DNA of 64,000 nucleotides, taken from NCBI GenBank assembly GCA_017303855.1, contig JAFLBL010000007.1, positions 184,384 to 248,383 of the forward strand, read 5' to 3'. Below the pieces are notes generated by a model, which was given only the letters and a program-made list of their open reading frames with translations, was not told the origin of the DNA and made no database searches. This document shows, in pieces, positions 9,872 to 19,573 of this stretch; within the stretch, counting starts at the first letter, position 1, and each line of letters opens with the position of its first letter. This stretch comes from Chitinophagales bacterium (lineage in GTDB: Bacteria; Bacteroidota; Bacteroidia; Chitinophagales; Chitinophagaceae). Made by a program: the position numbers and the translations under genes.

Positions 9872-10894
9872 TTGTATATTTATACCAGTAATGAGTCGGC
9901 AAATATCGACGTGTTCTTTGATAACCTGCAAGTAACGCATAACCGTGGTGCGATTTTGGAAGAGACACATTATTATCCGTTCGGACTTATCATGCAAGGT
10001 ATAAGTAGCAAGGCATTGAACTTTGGCGACCCTGAGAACAAAAGGAAATTTAATAAAGTTTCTGAGTTACAAAACAAAGAGTTTTCTGATGGCGGTGGGC
10101 TTGAATTATATGCAACAGACTTTAGAAGCCTTGACCCACAACTAGGCAGATGGTGGCAGATAGACCCCAAACCTAATGTAATGGAAAGCCCATACGCTGC
10201 CATGGGAAATAATCCTATTCGTTATAATGACCCATTAGGAGATACATTGAATGTTGCAGATTTACAAAAAAATGATAGCAAAAGCACTGCCGCGCTTATA
10301 GCTGATTTAGCTGCTAAGAGTGGCCTCACTCTAACGCAGGATGCAGACGGGAATGTTACTTATGCAAAATCAGATGATGGGAAAGCGGTAGTAGGTAATG
10401 ATGCCAATGGTAAAAAAGCTGGAAGTAAAACAGCCAGAAAAGAGTTAATGAAAGTTATTAACTCTAAAAAACATACCGTGAATGTAAAATATACAACCGG
10501 GGGTACCATGGTTGATAACAATGGAAAAAAATCTACAAATGACATTTTGTTTAACCCACAAGAGATATTAAGTACGATGTCAGGTAAGAATGTTTCAGGT
10601 GATTTGAACCGAACAACTTTTGGATTTGCACTATCTTTTTTTCATGAGCTAGGTCACACACTTTATAAAGGGGGAAATTTGAATGACGGAACTGGACCAG
10701 GTGACCCCGGCCGTGAACGTTTGCCCAATAAAATCAGAAGAGAGCTTGGTGTAAACGATTACGGACAAAATATTCTTCATGACCCTTTAAACGGGCCTGA
10801 CGGAAGGAAATATTTTCCTTTTAGTATGGAGTCATACAATAGACTTATAAGCAACCAACTCCCATTAGATAAGTATATAATTGATGACAGATAA
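9872..10894 (+). CDS. Orphan RHS core plus HELGH zincin-like tip (cassette 2)
   Basis: The core runs from [10 protein letters not shown] to [10 protein letters not shown]; the frame is open further upstream, and no palindromic insertion interrupts it. There is no signal peptide or RHS repeat array, and the first codon (TTG) is not a credible start. The tip contains [13 protein letters not shown], a full HExxH with His258, Glu259 and His262, followed by IRRELG with acidic residues that could supply a third ligand, as in zincin peptidases. A peptidase-type toxin is therefore likely. The closest relative in the window is cassette 9 (24,404-25,363), which shares NVAxL...ADLxAKxGLxL and the HExGHTLYxGGNL block. 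An exported partner follows 50 bases later. Confidence 0.7.
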   Translation: MYIYTSNESANIDVFFDNLQVTHNRGAILEETHYYPFGLIMQGISSKALNFGDPENKRKFNKVSELQNKEFSDGGGLELYATDFRSLDPQLGRWWQIDPKPNVMESPYAAMGNNPIRYNDPLGDTLNVADLQKNDSKSTAALIADLAAKSGLTLTQDADGNVTYAKSDDGKAVVGNDANGKKAGSKTARKELMKVINSKKHTVNVKYTTGGTMVDNNGKKSTNDILFNPQEILSTMSGKNVSGDLNRTTFGFALSFFHELGHTLYKGGNLNDGTGPGDPGRERLPNKIRRELGVNDYGQNILHDPLNGPDGRKYFPFSMESYNRLISNQLPLDKYIIDDR

Positions 10895-10944
10895 CTTAAC
10901 AACGGCCGTTTAATAAATAAAAGCTAAAATTAAAAACACAAGCA

Positions 10945-11478
10945 ATGAAAACCTTCCTGCTATATATTCTATTGTTAGTATCAACATGTCTTTTTTCTCA
11001 GTCCAATGACGAGTGTAAATACTTTACTGTATTAACATACCTTAAAACTAATACAGCGATTAACAAGCAAATAAAAGAGTATACTAGTTTTTGGAAAATT
11101 AAAAAATTCAAATTTTTAGATATGAATGTATCTCCGTGGGTTGAGTTTATTGAAATTAGACAATTTAAAGACAAAATAATTCCTGATAGTATAGGGCTTA
11201 GTAAAGAAATCGTTTCTGATGATAGGCTTTATTATAAGGCGTATAATTTTGAACCATTCAAATCTGGCCTCTTAGCTGAAACGATTGAGGAAAACGATTC
11301 CAAACTATATCTGACCTTTTCAAAGGTTATTGGCAACACATTACTTATTGAAATTCTCAATTCAAAAAACGAATTACCAAGAGGTCGTAGACGGGGCGGT
11401 GGTGTTAAAATTCTTTTTGTATTTAATCCATCAGGAGCTATTAAAACAGTATTACTTAACACTGTTGTGTATAATTAG
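10945..11478 (+). CDS. Exported partner of the zincin cassette 2
   Basis: A 177-residue protein with a signal peptide (MKTFLLYILLLVSTCLFSQ). It is clearly related to the partner of cassette 9 (25,366-25,911): shared ECKYF-V--YLKTN, LYYKAYNFEPF, SKLYLTFSK-I and a C-terminal KILFVFNPSG-like block. Both partners follow related HExGHT tips, so toxin and partner appear to have diverged together, which supports an inhibitor role. No known family recognised. Confidence 0.65.
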   Translation: MKTFLLYILLLVSTCLFSQSNDECKYFTVLTYLKTNTAINKQIKEYTSFWKIKKFKFLDMNVSPWVEFIEIRQFKDKIIPDSIGLSKEIVSDDRLYYKAYNFEPFKSGLLAETIEENDSKLYLTFSKVIGNTLLIEILNSKNELPRGRRRGGGVKILFVFNPSGAIKTVLLNTVVYN

Positions 11479-11490
11479 TAAAGAAGCAAA

Positions 11491-11767
11491 AAGCCCATTT
11501 TGCTTTAGAGTTTTGAACGACGTTGTCAATAAGAAAGAAAAGTTTGTCCCTATTGCTGTCGTCCAGATTGTCAATATCCTGCATCTGCTTCAATGTCTTT
11601 TTATCAACGGCCATGTTATGGTCTTTGCCGATTAAGTAATCAATAGTAACCTCAAATACTTCTGCAATCTTAGAAGCCACTTCCACTGATGGCACAGCTC
11701 CATTGCGTTCATACTTGCTGATAGCTTCCCTGGAAGCTTTGATAGCGGCTGCCAGGTCAGTCTGGCA
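11491..11767 (-). pseudogene. Truncated XRE-family HTH regulator
   Basis: The minus strand encodes [22 protein letters not shown], then PSVEVASKIAEVFEVTIDYLIGKD and a helical tail LKQMQDIDNLDD...LFFLIDNVVQN. This is a Cro/CI-type helix-turn-helix domain without its first helix. The 5' end is cut exactly where rhs sequence of cassette 3 begins (about 11,768), and the 3' end runs into the tail of the cassette 2 partner. It is a fragment trapped at a recombination joint, not a working regulator of the locus. Confidence 0.65.
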
Positions 11768-11769
11768 CC

Positions 11770-12969
11770 ATGGCTCCCAAGGCATATAAAAACTATATAT
11801 TACTGGATGACCAGTTTAAGTACGCTGACGGCGGCAGCAGCCGTGTAGGCAGCAGCGGAGTAGTAAAAGACCATTGGACGGATGGATTGCAAAATATTAA
11901 CGTTACAAAAAGCGGTTACCTATTTGTTTATGTCAGCAATGAGAGTAACTTTAATGTGTTCTTTGACAACCTGCAGATTGTGCATACAAGAGGGCCGGTA
12001 TTGGAAGAAACACATTATTATCCGTTCGGGTTAACGATGGCGGGGATAAGTAGTAAAGAATTGAGTTTTGGGAGCCCTGAGAATAAATACAAGTTCAATG
12101 GAAAGGAACTTAATAATAAAGAGTTCAGCGATGGTGCAGGCCTTGAAACCTATGACTTCGGTGCAAGAAACTATGACCCACAGATAGGAAGGTGGCATAC
12201 TGTTGACCCCTTATCAGAAAAGATGAGGAGGTATTCTCTTTACAATTATGCCTTTGACAATCCATTAAGATATATTGACCCAGATGGGATGGCTCCTACT
12301 GACTGGGTACAAAATAAAAAGACCAGAGACGTTTATTGGGACCCGAAAGTAAACTCTGCTTCAGATGTAAAAGACCCCAATATCCAATATGTTGGAAATG
12401 GAGGAACAATTTATGAGGCTGAAGATGGAAGTACTATTCAATTAGATGCAGGGGGTAAGTGGCATTATATTGACAACAAAAGTAAAGATGCTAAACCCAC
12501 CACTACAGAATCTGATAAAGCAAATCAGGAGCCTTCTGGTACTGGAGGCGGTGATGGGGATGGTAGTGGCAGTGGTTCAGGACAAATGTCAGATGCTGAT
12601 GCACTAAATAAAACAGCCGATGTTATAGATGCAGGAACTGCTGCTGTTGCTGTTGGAGCAAAAAAGTTTGGAGAAGTGTCTGTTAAAGCTGCTGGTGCAA
12701 TGGATAATGTAGACGAAGTTATCCAAGTAGCACAGGGTGCACACACAGCAGGGAATGTAATGACAGCCGTAGATATTGTAGGGAAGGCGACAGGTGTAGT
12801 TGATGCAGGTTTAGCTGTAAGAGATGCGTGGAATAACCCCACAGCTGGAAATATTACAAAAGCAGCATTTAAAACAGCAATGGTTTTCGTCAAAACTAAT
12901 CCGGTAGTAAACTTAGCATTAGCAGTGGCTGACGTTACAGGACTCACTGATTGGTTTTTTAAATGGTAG
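11770..12969 (+). CDS. Orphan RHS core plus Gly/Ala-rich hydrophobic tip (cassette 3)
   Basis: This copy keeps about 75 residues of rhs upstream of the core ([14 protein letters not shown]..., [21 protein letters not shown]) and begins with ATG, but has no signal peptide. The core ends [10 protein letters not shown]. The tip has a short linker ([14 protein letters not shown]), a Gly/Ser/Asp-rich stretch near residue 260, and then about 130 residues rich in Ala, Val and Gly with long hydrophobic segments, ending DWFFKW. No catalytic motif is visible; a membrane-active tip is a plausible inference. Cassettes 5 and 8 have tips of the same kind. The partner gene overlaps its stop by 7 bases. Confidence 0.65.
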   Translation: MAPKAYKNYILLDDQFKYADGGSSRVGSSGVVKDHWTDGLQNINVTKSGYLFVYVSNESNFNVFFDNLQIVHTRGPVLEETHYYPFGLTMAGISSKELSFGSPENKYKFNGKELNNKEFSDGAGLETYDFGARNYDPQIGRWHTVDPLSEKMRRYSLYNYAFDNPLRYIDPDGMAPTDWVQNKKTRDVYWDPKVNSASDVKDPNIQYVGNGGTIYEAEDGSTIQLDAGGKWHYIDNKSKDAKPTTTESDKANQEPSGTGGGDGDGSGSGSGQMSDADALNKTADVIDAGTAAVAVGAKKFGEVSVKAAGAMDNVDEVIQVAQGAHTAGNVMTAVDIVGKATGVVDAGLAVRDAWNNPTAGNITKAAFKTAMVFVKTNPVVNLALAVADVTGLTDWFFKW

Positions 12970-13361
12970 TAATTATGAAGGTTATTAAATTTGTTGCTTT
13001 TTTATTCTATAGGTATTATTCAACAGGAGGGACTAGAAGGATTCCATACTTTAGTACATTGTGCGCATTAGCGATGATGTTATATATTCACTTGTTTCAA
13101 ATTTTGATTCTAATAAATCGTGTTGATGATATTATTCCCGGCGGGGGCAATGAAACAAGACCTGTTAAGTATTTAAAAATGGGCTTGTTTTTTATCCCAA
13201 TATTCCTACTACTTGCTAATGTTATTAGAAAAAAGGAACTTGAGCAAATGAGTTATGACAAAGTGGTAGTTAGAAAAGGGTATCTTTCTTTGGTAGGTTA
13301 TCTCATTCTTTCCTTTGCTGTCCTTATTCTTTTGATACTGTATAAAAAGGGGAAACTATAA
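12963..13361 (+). CDS. Multi-TM partner of cassette 3
   Basis: A 132-residue membrane protein overlapping the rhs stop by 7 bases, which implies translational coupling. It has an amphipathic start ([11 protein letters not shown]), and hydrophobic segments near residues 28-45, 65-80 and 108-128, then a Lys-rich tail. The same layout (aromatic YR/YK start, three or four TM segments, short charged loops) is seen at 16,970 and 23,305. Candidate immunity protein for a membrane-targeting tip. Confidence 0.65.
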   Translation: MVVIMKVIKFVAFLFYRYYSTGGTRRIPYFSTLCALAMMLYIHLFQILILINRVDDIIPGGGNETRPVKYLKMGLFFIPIFLLLANVIRKKELEQMSYDKVVVRKGYLSLVGYLILSFAVLILLILYKKGKL

Positions 13362-13475
13362 TAGCCAGTTATTAGGTTCTCAGCTATCCGTCTAACTATC
13401 AGCTTCAACGAAGCTGTAAAAAACAAGCCCGGTAATAACCGGAGGTTAACAAAAAAAGCATTTCAAGTTTCTCAG

Positions 13476-13501
13476 CCACTCATCACCGAGTGGTTTTTTT
13501 T
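13476..13501 (+). terminator. Rho-independent terminator after cassette 3
   Basis: Stem ccactc (13,476-13,481) with gagtgg (13,488-13,493) and eight T. Same type as at 9286 and followed by the same TATGCCTAAAACTTAATGATT sequence. Confidence 0.8.
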
Positions 13502-13515
13502 ATGCCTAAAACTTA

Positions 13516-13785
13516 ATGATTATGGAACTAAACACAACAAACCCACACTGCTTTACCTACCAAACAGAAGAGCTGTTAATCGAAATACTGGGCGGTGTAA
13601 GAGTAGATGGATTAGGCAGGATGAGGGTAACGATAAAAGTAACAGTGGTAAACCGGAAACAGAAAGACAACCTGTCTAAAGAACAAATTGCTCAGCTTGC
13701 CGACTGTACTTTTATTGACCGCTCGGAAAATGTACGGATGCCGGTGAAACGCAATACTTGTTGTTCACTCCCCGCGGGCTCTTGA
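13516..13785 (+). pseudogene. Truncated start of a recurrent neighbour gene (MELNTTNP frame)
   Basis: The frame begins MIMELNTTNPHCFTYQTEEL and continues LIEILGGVRVDGLGRMRVTIKV with VVNRKQKDNLS. The second Met (13,522) aligns with the relics at 9311, 15,664 and 19,574. I recall similar N-termini in conserved Bacteroidota proteins of replication-type elements but cannot assign it with confidence. After about residue 75 the sequence changes to spacer DNA, so it is a 5' fragment. It is the longest of four copies that each follow the cassette-end terminator. Confidence 0.5.
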
Positions 13786-14108
13786 CACGAAATATTGATT
13801 CCACATCTGCCAACTAACTTGAACGAGGTATAGCGCATTGAATGTAACGCAGTCCGAACAAGAAAAGTACTGAACATGCCATGTCTACTATTCCTGATAT
13901 CAACATCACAAAAAACCGGTATATTTATATGTGGGTAAGTAACGAGAGTAAGTTTGATGTGCCTGCCAGCCGGCAGGCTGGTTCTTTGATAATCTGCAAA
14001 GCCTGTTCCGACCGCCCAATAAGTCGGGATAACCCATAATCGCGGATCAGTATTGGAAGTGACACACCTGCCTGCCGTCCGGCGCATTATTATCCGTTCG
14101 GGTTAACG
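13786..14108 (+). pseudogene. Decayed rhs segment leading into cassette 4
   Basis: Starting near 13,860 the sequence keeps remnants of STIPDINITKN-YIYMWVSNESKFDV, the equivalent of the region just before the core, but is broken by three palindromic insertions. Comparable decayed segments lie before cassettes 6 (17,720), 7 (19,930) and 8 (21,985). Each shares a GCTCTTGACACGAAA-like or ACGGAACAAGAA-like stretch upstream. Confidence 0.55.
13962..14086. repeat. Three palindromic insertions (P1, P2, P3) in cassette 4
   Basis: P1 13,962-13,981 (20 bp, identical to the one at 7497), P2 14,002-14,029 (28 bp, related to 7536) and P3 14,067-14,086 (20 bp, decayed). P3 lies within the codons of ETH-YYPFG. 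The total of 68 bp breaks the frame, so translation cannot pass from the upstream rhs DNA into the core. Confidence 0.8.
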
Positions 14109-14990
14109 ATGGCGGGGATAAGCTCCAAAGCCCTGGCCTTCGGCAGCCCTGAAAACAAACTGAAATATAACGGCAAAGAAGAACAGCGAAATGAATTCAG
14201 CGATGGTAGCGGGCTTGAGTGGATGGATTACGGGGCGAGGATGTATGATGGGCAGATTGGGAGGTGGAATCATATTGATCCTTTAAGTGAGAAGATGCGA
14301 AGGTATTCGCCTTACAACTATGCTTTCGATAATCCAATAAGATATATTGACCCTGATGGGATGGCTCCGACTGATGACTATAAATTAAAGCGGAATGGTA
14401 AATTAGAACTTATTCGTAAAACAGATGATGTTGACGATAAGATTTATACGACATATAATAATGGAGATGTGAAAGAAGATGAAACTCCACTTACCGTTAG
14501 TAAAAGTATAACGGGAAGCCTGACCACAGATAATGAAACAGGTAACAGTTCCTTAAATATAAGAAATAATCCAGACGGGGCGTTACAGCTATTTAAATTT
14601 TTTGCCGACAACACAGAAGTGGAATTTAATTTAACCAATTTTACTGACGGGAAGGGAATAGAGAGTGTTTTAAATACCAGCCATGACCCCGAAAAAGTTA
14701 AAGTTAATTTTGGTTTGGTAAAGGATAAATTAGAGGCTGGTATCTATCCTTATGAAGGTACACATAGCCATCCGGATAGCGATAAGGGATTTGTTTTTTA
14801 TCCCCAACCTTCAGGATTTGACAAAAATGGAAATACCTTGAATATAGATAACACGGATGCAACCGTTGCTGCAATATATGAAACGATAAACCCCAAAATG
14901 GTTAGCACAATTTATATCCCAAGGTTTAAAGCATTTGTACAATACAACTCGCAGAAGATTCTAAATAATGGAGACTTTATAAAAAAATAG
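14109..14990 (+). CDS. Orphan RHS core plus JAMM/JAB-like tip (cassette 4)
   Basis: The frame begins inside the core ([17 protein letters not shown]) because palindrome P3 cuts off everything before it. The core ends [11 protein letters not shown]. The tip carries a JAMM-type metal site: THSHP with His219 and His221, followed after 13 residues by Ser235-Gly-Phe-Asp238, fitting HxHP(x)nSxxD. JAB-domain tips are known in polymorphic toxin systems, where they act as metallo-isopeptidases or peptidases. No ribosome binding site or signal peptide is visible, so it is probably a silent copy. A lipoprotein partner starts 5 bases after the stop. Confidence 0.65.
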   Translation: MAGISSKALAFGSPENKLKYNGKEEQRNEFSDGSGLEWMDYGARMYDGQIGRWNHIDPLSEKMRRYSPYNYAFDNPIRYIDPDGMAPTDDYKLKRNGKLELIRKTDDVDDKIYTTYNNGDVKEDETPLTVSKSITGSLTTDNETGNSSLNIRNNPDGALQLFKFFADNTEVEFNLTNFTDGKGIESVLNTSHDPEKVKVNFGLVKDKLEAGIYPYEGTHSHPDSDKGFVFYPQPSGFDKNGNTLNIDNTDATVAAIYETINPKMVSTIYIPRFKAFVQYNSQKILNNGDFIKK

Positions 14991-14995
14991 AGTTT

Positions 14996-15472
14996 ATGAA
15001 ATTAGTACTCATTTTCTTGTTTGGCCTTTATTCATGTAATGCAAAGAAAACTTTAGATTTTCCTACGTTTCATATAAATAATAGTATTCTTCTTGATAAA
15101 ATAACTCGATTTATTGCTATAAACAGTAAGGTTGGAGATGGAAGTGATATTATTATCTCAAGTAATAAGGTATCTGATACAACAGTATTCTATCTCGTTG
15201 GGGATAGAAGGCCAAACTTTAAGGAGAACCGAATTTTGGGATGTATTTATGTTAATAAAGTTCTGATTTGGTTGCAAGGTGAAGAACCAGATGTTCAGTT
15301 TATATCAATTGACAAATCATATTCAAATGAACAGCTTGAAGTTGATATAGTCAAGAATGAAAATGAGGTTTTTTTTGGCCATCCCTTACAATGGACACTT
15401 GAGTTTAAGGGTAACACTCTTGTTAGCTGCAAATCTAATAGTGTAGAAAATTGCGAGGAAGTGCCAAAGTAG
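14996..15472 (+). CDS. Lipoprotein partner of cassette 4
   Basis: A 158-residue protein with a lipoprotein signal (MKLVLIFLFGLYSC-NAKK). The rest alternates beta-type stretches (VFYLVGDRRPNF, ILGCIYVNKVLIWL) without a motif I know. The 5-base spacing from the tip gene and the short size fit an immunity or accessory protein, located at a membrane facing the periplasm. Confidence 0.6.
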   Translation: MKLVLIFLFGLYSCNAKKTLDFPTFHINNSILLDKITRFIAINSKVGDGSDIIISSNKVSDTTVFYLVGDRRPNFKENRILGCIYVNKVLIWLQGEEPDVQFISIDKSYSNEQLEVDIVKNENEVFFGHPLQWTLEFKGNTLVSCKSNSVENCEEVPK

Positions 15473-15642
15473 CTTAGTTTAAAATAAATAAAGACCTCGT
15501 TGTCCATAGTCCCGTTGTCCATAGTGTTCAATAAATAAAAAAGAGGGCAACATATCAAAGTAGTTGGTTTTAAAAAGATTAATTAGCCAATCGTTACCTG
15601 TATCTGAGAAACAGAAATCTTTTAAATACTTCAAAACACAAC

Positions 15643-15664
15643 CACTCTACTGAGTGTTTTTTTT
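15643..15664 (+). terminator. Terminator after cassette 4
   Basis: Stem cactc (15,643-15,647) with gagtg (15,652-15,656) and eight T. A shorter version of the hairpins at 9286 and 13,476. Confidence 0.65.
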
Positions 15665-15695
15665 ATGCCTAAAATTTAATGAATATGCAATTGGA
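15664..15695 (+). repeat. Relic of recurrent downstream gene start (copy 3)
   Basis: TATGCCTAAAATTTAATGAATATGCAA aligns with 13,501-13,527 and encodes MQLET in place of MELNT before diverging. The rest of the 15,473-15,731 gap holds the terminator and no other gene I can support. Confidence 0.5.
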
Positions 15696-15731
15696 AACTG
15701 TATGGTCGAATAAAATTTTCAGCTAAAGATA

Positions 15732-15956
15732 ATGTTTTTGCAAAGTAACTGCCGAGTACATATTTCCTGTCTCAGACCGCTCCCACATTTGAAATATCAC
15801 GAGGCAAGAATAACCAATGGCAATTATTCGACAGATGAAATTCAAAATCCCGTCGTTACGAAAAGCGGATCTTTGTATATTTATACCAGCAATGAGTCGG
15901 CAAATATCGACGTGCCTGCCAGCCGGCAGGCTGGTTCTTTGATAACCTGCAAATAA
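15732..15956 (+). pseudogene. Upstream rhs remnant of cassette 5, cut by a 20-bp palindrome
   Basis: The frame contains [44 protein letters not shown] in good rhs order. It then runs into the palindrome at 15,915-15,934 and ends at ITCK plus a stop. Without the 20 bp the frame would continue as [17 protein letters not shown] straight into the core at 15,977. It is thus one gene split by a single palindromic insertion. Confidence 0.7.
15915..15934. repeat. Palindromic insertion P1 in cassette 5
   Basis: The same 20-bp element as at 7497 and 13,962, at the same point (after GACGTG, before TTCTTTGAT). P2 and P3 are absent here, so the insertion causes a simple +2 frameshift. Confidence 0.8.
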
Positions 15957-15976
15957 CGCATACCCGTGGGGCGATA

Positions 15977-16960
15977 TTGGAAGAGATACATTATTATCCG
16001 TTCGGGTTGATAATGGCGGGAATAAGCAGTAAGGCGTTGGGGTTTGGTGGGCCTGAGAATAAATATAAATATAACAGGAAAGAGATTAACAATAAGGAGT
16101 TTACAGACGGATCCGGGTTAGAGCTGTATGATTTTGGTGCAAGAAATTTTGATCCACAGTTAGGCAGATGGCAAACAGTTGATCCGCTGACTGAAAAGAT
16201 GCGGCGTTATTCTCCCTATAATTATGCTTATGATAACCCATTAAGATATATTGATCCTGATGGAATGGCTCCGACAGACTGGATCAGGTTTACGGATGAG
16301 TATGGTAAAGATCGATATGTTTGGAATGATCATGTGAAGAATCAAAAAGATGCAAAAGTCTGGGCGTCGACTATGAAAGCCAACAATGGAAATGAAGGTT
16401 ATTCAAATGTTCAGTACATTGGAGAAACAGCAAAAGTAGAGAGAGGATATACTGATGCAAACCCGGAAACAAAGCCATATCAATTAAACGCAGATGGTAC
16501 TGCTACGCAATTAGATTATGGTAAGCCTACAACAACCACTCGAGACCCTGCAAATGATGAACCAGGAAAAGCAGATGGAGATTCTCAACCCTCAGGCGTG
16601 GATAAGGCTCTTGATATCATTGATAAAACTGAAGATGGGCTTAGCTTGGCAAGAGATGTTACAGAGGGGATGTCTGTAGGGGCTCAGGTTGTAGCAAATA
16701 AGGCCGTTGGTAAAGAGGCAATGGATCAAGTTGTAACAAATGTATTGGATAAATCACCCGTTGGAAAAGCTATCGGTAAATATGCACCCGGTGTTGATAT
16801 TGCAATGGATATTAAAAATGGAGACTATGTTAAGGCGGGTGTAAAGGGAGCATGGGCATTAGCAAGAGGACCGATAGCAGCTACTGGCCCTATTGGGGTC
16901 GGTGTTGTTATTGTTGGAGAAATAGTTTTAGGGTTAAACGATTTTCTTGATTGGTGGTAG
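15977..16960 (+). CDS. Orphan RHS core plus Gly/Ala-rich hydrophobic tip (cassette 5)
   Basis: The core ([21 protein letters not shown] to [10 protein letters not shown]) is followed by [16 protein letters not shown], a linker with repeated [20 protein letters not shown] sequence, and a 120-residue C-terminal part with alternating helical and Gly/Val/Ile-rich segments ([20 protein letters not shown]) ending DFLDWW. The order and ending resemble cassette 3. No catalytic motif is visible. The partner frame begins 9 bases later and is a multi-TM protein. Confidence 0.6.
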   Translation: MEEIHYYPFGLIMAGISSKALGFGGPENKYKYNRKEINNKEFTDGSGLELYDFGARNFDPQLGRWQTVDPLTEKMRRYSPYNYAYDNPLRYIDPDGMAPTDWIRFTDEYGKDRYVWNDHVKNQKDAKVWASTMKANNGNEGYSNVQYIGETAKVERGYTDANPETKPYQLNADGTATQLDYGKPTTTTRDPANDEPGKADGDSQPSGVDKALDIIDKTEDGLSLARDVTEGMSVGAQVVANKAVGKEAMDQVVTNVLDKSPVGKAIGKYAPGVDIAMDIKNGDYVKAGVKGAWALARGPIAATGPIGVGVVIVGEIVLGLNDFLDWW

Positions 16961-16969
16961 AAATTTAAA

Positions 16970-17335
16970 ATGCTCCTATTGATGGAAAAAATACAGTATT
17001 CACTCATTTACATGCTATACAAAGCGAGGTATTATAAATCCGGCAGAGGGTATATATACAGGGCAAATCAAATCATAGCATTTATTTTGTCAATAGCTTT
17101 GTCAATACCTTATTTAATAATTACTAAAGTGAAATTGACAAGCTATGCAATGTTATTTTTTTTCTGTCTGGTTGCAATAACGGTGTTTTATTTGTTAGAG
17201 AGAAATATAACAAAGCACAAGCTAATGTCCAATAGACATATTTATCAATCAAAGAATAGGTATTTGATACTCTTTTATTCTGCTTCATTTTTCTTAATAT
17301 TTTTATTTGTGCTTTTGAATTATTTAAGGTCATGA
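16970..17335 (+). CDS. Multi-TM partner of cassette 5
   Basis: A 121-residue protein with three hydrophobic segments (near residues 34-50, 56-75 and 97-118) and a basic aromatic N-terminus (YMLYKARYYKSGRG). A second Met at residue 5 is an alternative start. Layout matches the partners at 12,963 and 23,305. Candidate membrane immunity protein. The following 17,336-17,720 contains no gene I can support. Confidence 0.6.
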   Translation: MLLLMEKIQYSLIYMLYKARYYKSGRGYIYRANQIIAFILSIALSIPYLIITKVKLTSYAMLFFFCLVAITVFYLLERNITKHKLMSNRHIYQSKNRYLILFYSASFFLIFLFVLLNYLRS

Positions 17336-17719
17336 AAATATTTATATTTATGGCAGAATTGTTTTTTTAATCATGCGTTCTCTCAGAAAAAGACTTACTT
17401 GTGTCAATCGAGAAATGCATTTTGGAAAACATTATACAATTTCCATTTGAAAAATACAATGGATGTCAAAGCCTTAAATTTTTTGACCTTTTGATTAATT
17501 GATCAATTAAATGAATTGATTATATTGCCGCAAGGAATGGTTACCTTACAACGGCAGAGTTCAACTACTTATACAATTTGCATATCAGATTGTTCTCTCC
17601 CGGATCTCGCAGAAGAAAGTTGAAAAACACACTGGTTCACGGTATCTTTTCATAAGTAGTCAGCAGCAGCGGACACCGGAGACCAGCGAAACGGAATACT
17701 TCGTATTTCATTCCATCAA

Positions 17720-18013
17720 GGTTCTCTTGACACAAAATTCCCATCCCACTTCTGAAAAAGAATAAGTAGGGCACTCGGTATGTAACGCAAACAAAACAAG
17801 AAAAATTCAACACCTTACCTAAGTACTATTCCAAATATCAACATCCCGAAAAATGAGTATATTTATATGTGGTTAATTAGCGAGAGTAAGTTTGATGTGT
17901 TCTTTGATAACCTGCAGTGCATGCCCCGCTAATCAGCGGGTGGTGCATAACCGGGGTCCAGTATTGGAAGAGACACACCTGCCTGCCGGCAGGCAGGTTA
18001 TTATCCGTTCGGG
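17720..18013 (+). pseudogene. Decayed rhs segment leading into cassette 6
   Basis: From 17,720 (CTCTTGACACAAAATTCCC) the DNA parallels 13,786 and 21,985. It then keeps STIPNINIPKN-YIYMW and [13 protein letters not shown] in rhs order. A different hairpin (cccgct-aatc-agcggg, 17,925-17,940) lies at the P2 position and the P3 palindrome cuts the frame just before the core. Confidence 0.55.
17917..17997. repeat. Palindromic insertions in cassette 6
   Basis: P3 at 17,978-17,997 is a perfect 20-bp palindrome, CCTGCCTGCCGGCAGGCAGG. At the P2 position there is an unrelated hairpin with stem 17,925-17,930/17,935-17,940, and the P1 position is empty. Confidence 0.75.
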
Positions 18014-18952
18014 TTGATGATGTCCGGCCTCTCCTCTAAAGCCCTGGCCTTCGGCAGCCCTGAAAACAAACTGAAATATAACGGCAAGGAAGAACAAAAA
18101 GCCGAGTTCAGCGATGGCAGCGGACTGGAGTGGATGGATTACGGGGCGAGGATGTATGATAATCAGATTGGGAGGTGGATGACAAGAGACCCGTTATCAG
18201 GCAAGATGCGGCGTTATTCTCCTTATGTTTATGCTTTTGACAATCCTATACGTTTCACAGACCCTGATGGAATGGCACCCAGTGACCCTATTGAAAGATT
18301 GAACAAGATGGCAAAGACAATTGATAGCAGGTCTAATGAAAGTTGGAAAAATAGTCTTGAACCGTCGGGTAAAAATATTTCACCGGGTAAACCTTATTAC
18401 CACAATAAAGAACAAGGATTTTTCATTACAGAAAAAAATGGAGAATTTTCTGCCAAGAAAGACCAAAAACCCGGCTCCCAGATGCCTGATTATAATGGAG
18501 TAAAGCAGGGGACTGCAATAAGCATTACTGATAAAAGCGACATAGGCAAAGACGAAAAGCTTGCAGGCAGTAATCACACTCATGCCAATCAAGATGGTAC
18601 AGGAAGTCCACCTTCTGTATTTGTCGATGGCAAGAAAGGTGATTTGTTTAGTCTGAGCACTGCATTGAACGATGGGAATAATGATTTTGTTGTAATGGTT
18701 GAGGCAGGAGATGCGAGATATGCATTTGCAATAACTGACCCAGCTAAGGCAAAAGAGTTTTTCAAGAACGGCAATGCCATTTTATCTGCATATAATGAAG
18801 CTGAGGGAACAAACGGAACATGGACAAGTGCAGCACAAGAAAAAAACATATTGGCCGTTATAGGTGATGGTAGTAAATCGGGAATAGGGCTATATAAAAC
18901 AACTGATAAAGATAAAAAAGTAAACTTTGAGCAGCTAAAACCCTCACAGTAA
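18014..18952 (+). CDS. Orphan RHS core plus JAMM-like tip (cassette 6)
   Basis: The frame starts within the core ([22 protein letters not shown]) and the core ends [11 protein letters not shown]. The tip has SNHTH (His188, His190) followed by GTGSPPS and an Asp-containing GKKGDLFSL segment, then beta-rich [19 protein letters not shown]. This resembles JAMM/JAB tips in which HxH is followed by PPS...D, with a short insertion. It differs strongly from the cassette 4 tip. The upstream rhs DNA is cut off by P3. An exported partner starts 54 bases later. Confidence 0.55.
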   Translation: MMMSGLSSKALAFGSPENKLKYNGKEEQKAEFSDGSGLEWMDYGARMYDNQIGRWMTRDPLSGKMRRYSPYVYAFDNPIRFTDPDGMAPSDPIERLNKMAKTIDSRSNESWKNSLEPSGKNISPGKPYYHNKEQGFFITEKNGEFSAKKDQKPGSQMPDYNGVKQGTAISITDKSDIGKDEKLAGSNHTHANQDGTGSPPSVFVDGKKGDLFSLSTALNDGNNDFVVMVEAGDARYAFAITDPAKAKEFFKNGNAILSAYNEAEGTNGTWTSAAQEKNILAVIGDGSKSGIGLYKTTDKDKKVNFEQLKPSQ

Positions 18953-19006
18953 ACCGTTGTGAGGCAGCTATATTAATTGAGGAGTTTAACTTGAAAAACA
19001 AATGCT

Positions 19007-19492
19007 ATGCATCCTGTAAAATTGATAGTGACTTGTGCATTTTTTATATGTAGTAACGTTGCCTTTAGCCAGGAAAATCTCACTTACTCAAAGGTTGACA
19101 GTATAGTTGCTTCAATAAATAACTCAAAGAAGTTACACAATATACTGGACACAGGCCGGATAGAGCAAGGTAATGTGAAAGGGAGGTACAGAGATTGCTA
19201 TGTGGTCGATACTGTCAATAATGAACTAAAAGCCTTTATGGGCTCAGTAACTTTAGATAAAACTCTTAAATCAACAGTCGTGGCTTACTACTTTCATAAC
19301 TCCCAGCTCATAAAAGTTGAAGTAGGAGATATAATGGGAGGATACAAAAAGTACAATACAACATATTTGTACTACATAAAACAGGCAAAGGTCAAAGATG
19401 ACACACTTCAATCAAAGGAACTGAAAAAGCTTAAGTACCTAAGACAATCGGTGTATTATTTTGAGAATTTTAAAAAAAGAATGCCCAATTAA
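19007..19492 (+). CDS. Exported partner of cassette 6
   Basis: A 161-residue protein with a signal peptide (MHPVKLIVTCAFFICSNVAFSQ). The mature part is Lys-rich with a mid-section (VVAYYFHNSQLIKVEVGD) but no family I recognise. Position behind the tip and export signal fit an inhibitor of an extracytoplasmic toxin. Confidence 0.6.
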   Translation: MHPVKLIVTCAFFICSNVAFSQENLTYSKVDSIVASINNSKKLHNILDTGRIEQGNVKGRYRDCYVVDTVNNELKAFMGSVTLDKTLKSTVVAYYFHNSQLIKVEVGDIMGGYKKYNTTYLYYIKQAKVKDDTLQSKELKKLKYLRQSVYYFENFKKRMPN

Positions 19493-19526
19493 TCGTTACG
19501 AGCCAGCTTCGAATATTTCAAATCAG

Positions 19527-19551
19527 CCACCCAGCAATGGGTGGTTTTTAT
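19527..19551 (+). terminator. Terminator after cassette 6
   Basis: Stem ccaccc (19,527-19,532) with gggtgg (19,539-19,544) and a T-rich tail; same family as 9286 and 13,476. Confidence 0.75.
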
Positions 19552-19573
19552 TATGCCATTTCTTCGGCAGGCA

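Noticed and set aside
12525..12947. Ala/Pro/Ser-rich minus-strand frame in cassette 3
   Set aside because: Composition is a shadow of the Gly/Ala-rich tip on the plus strand.
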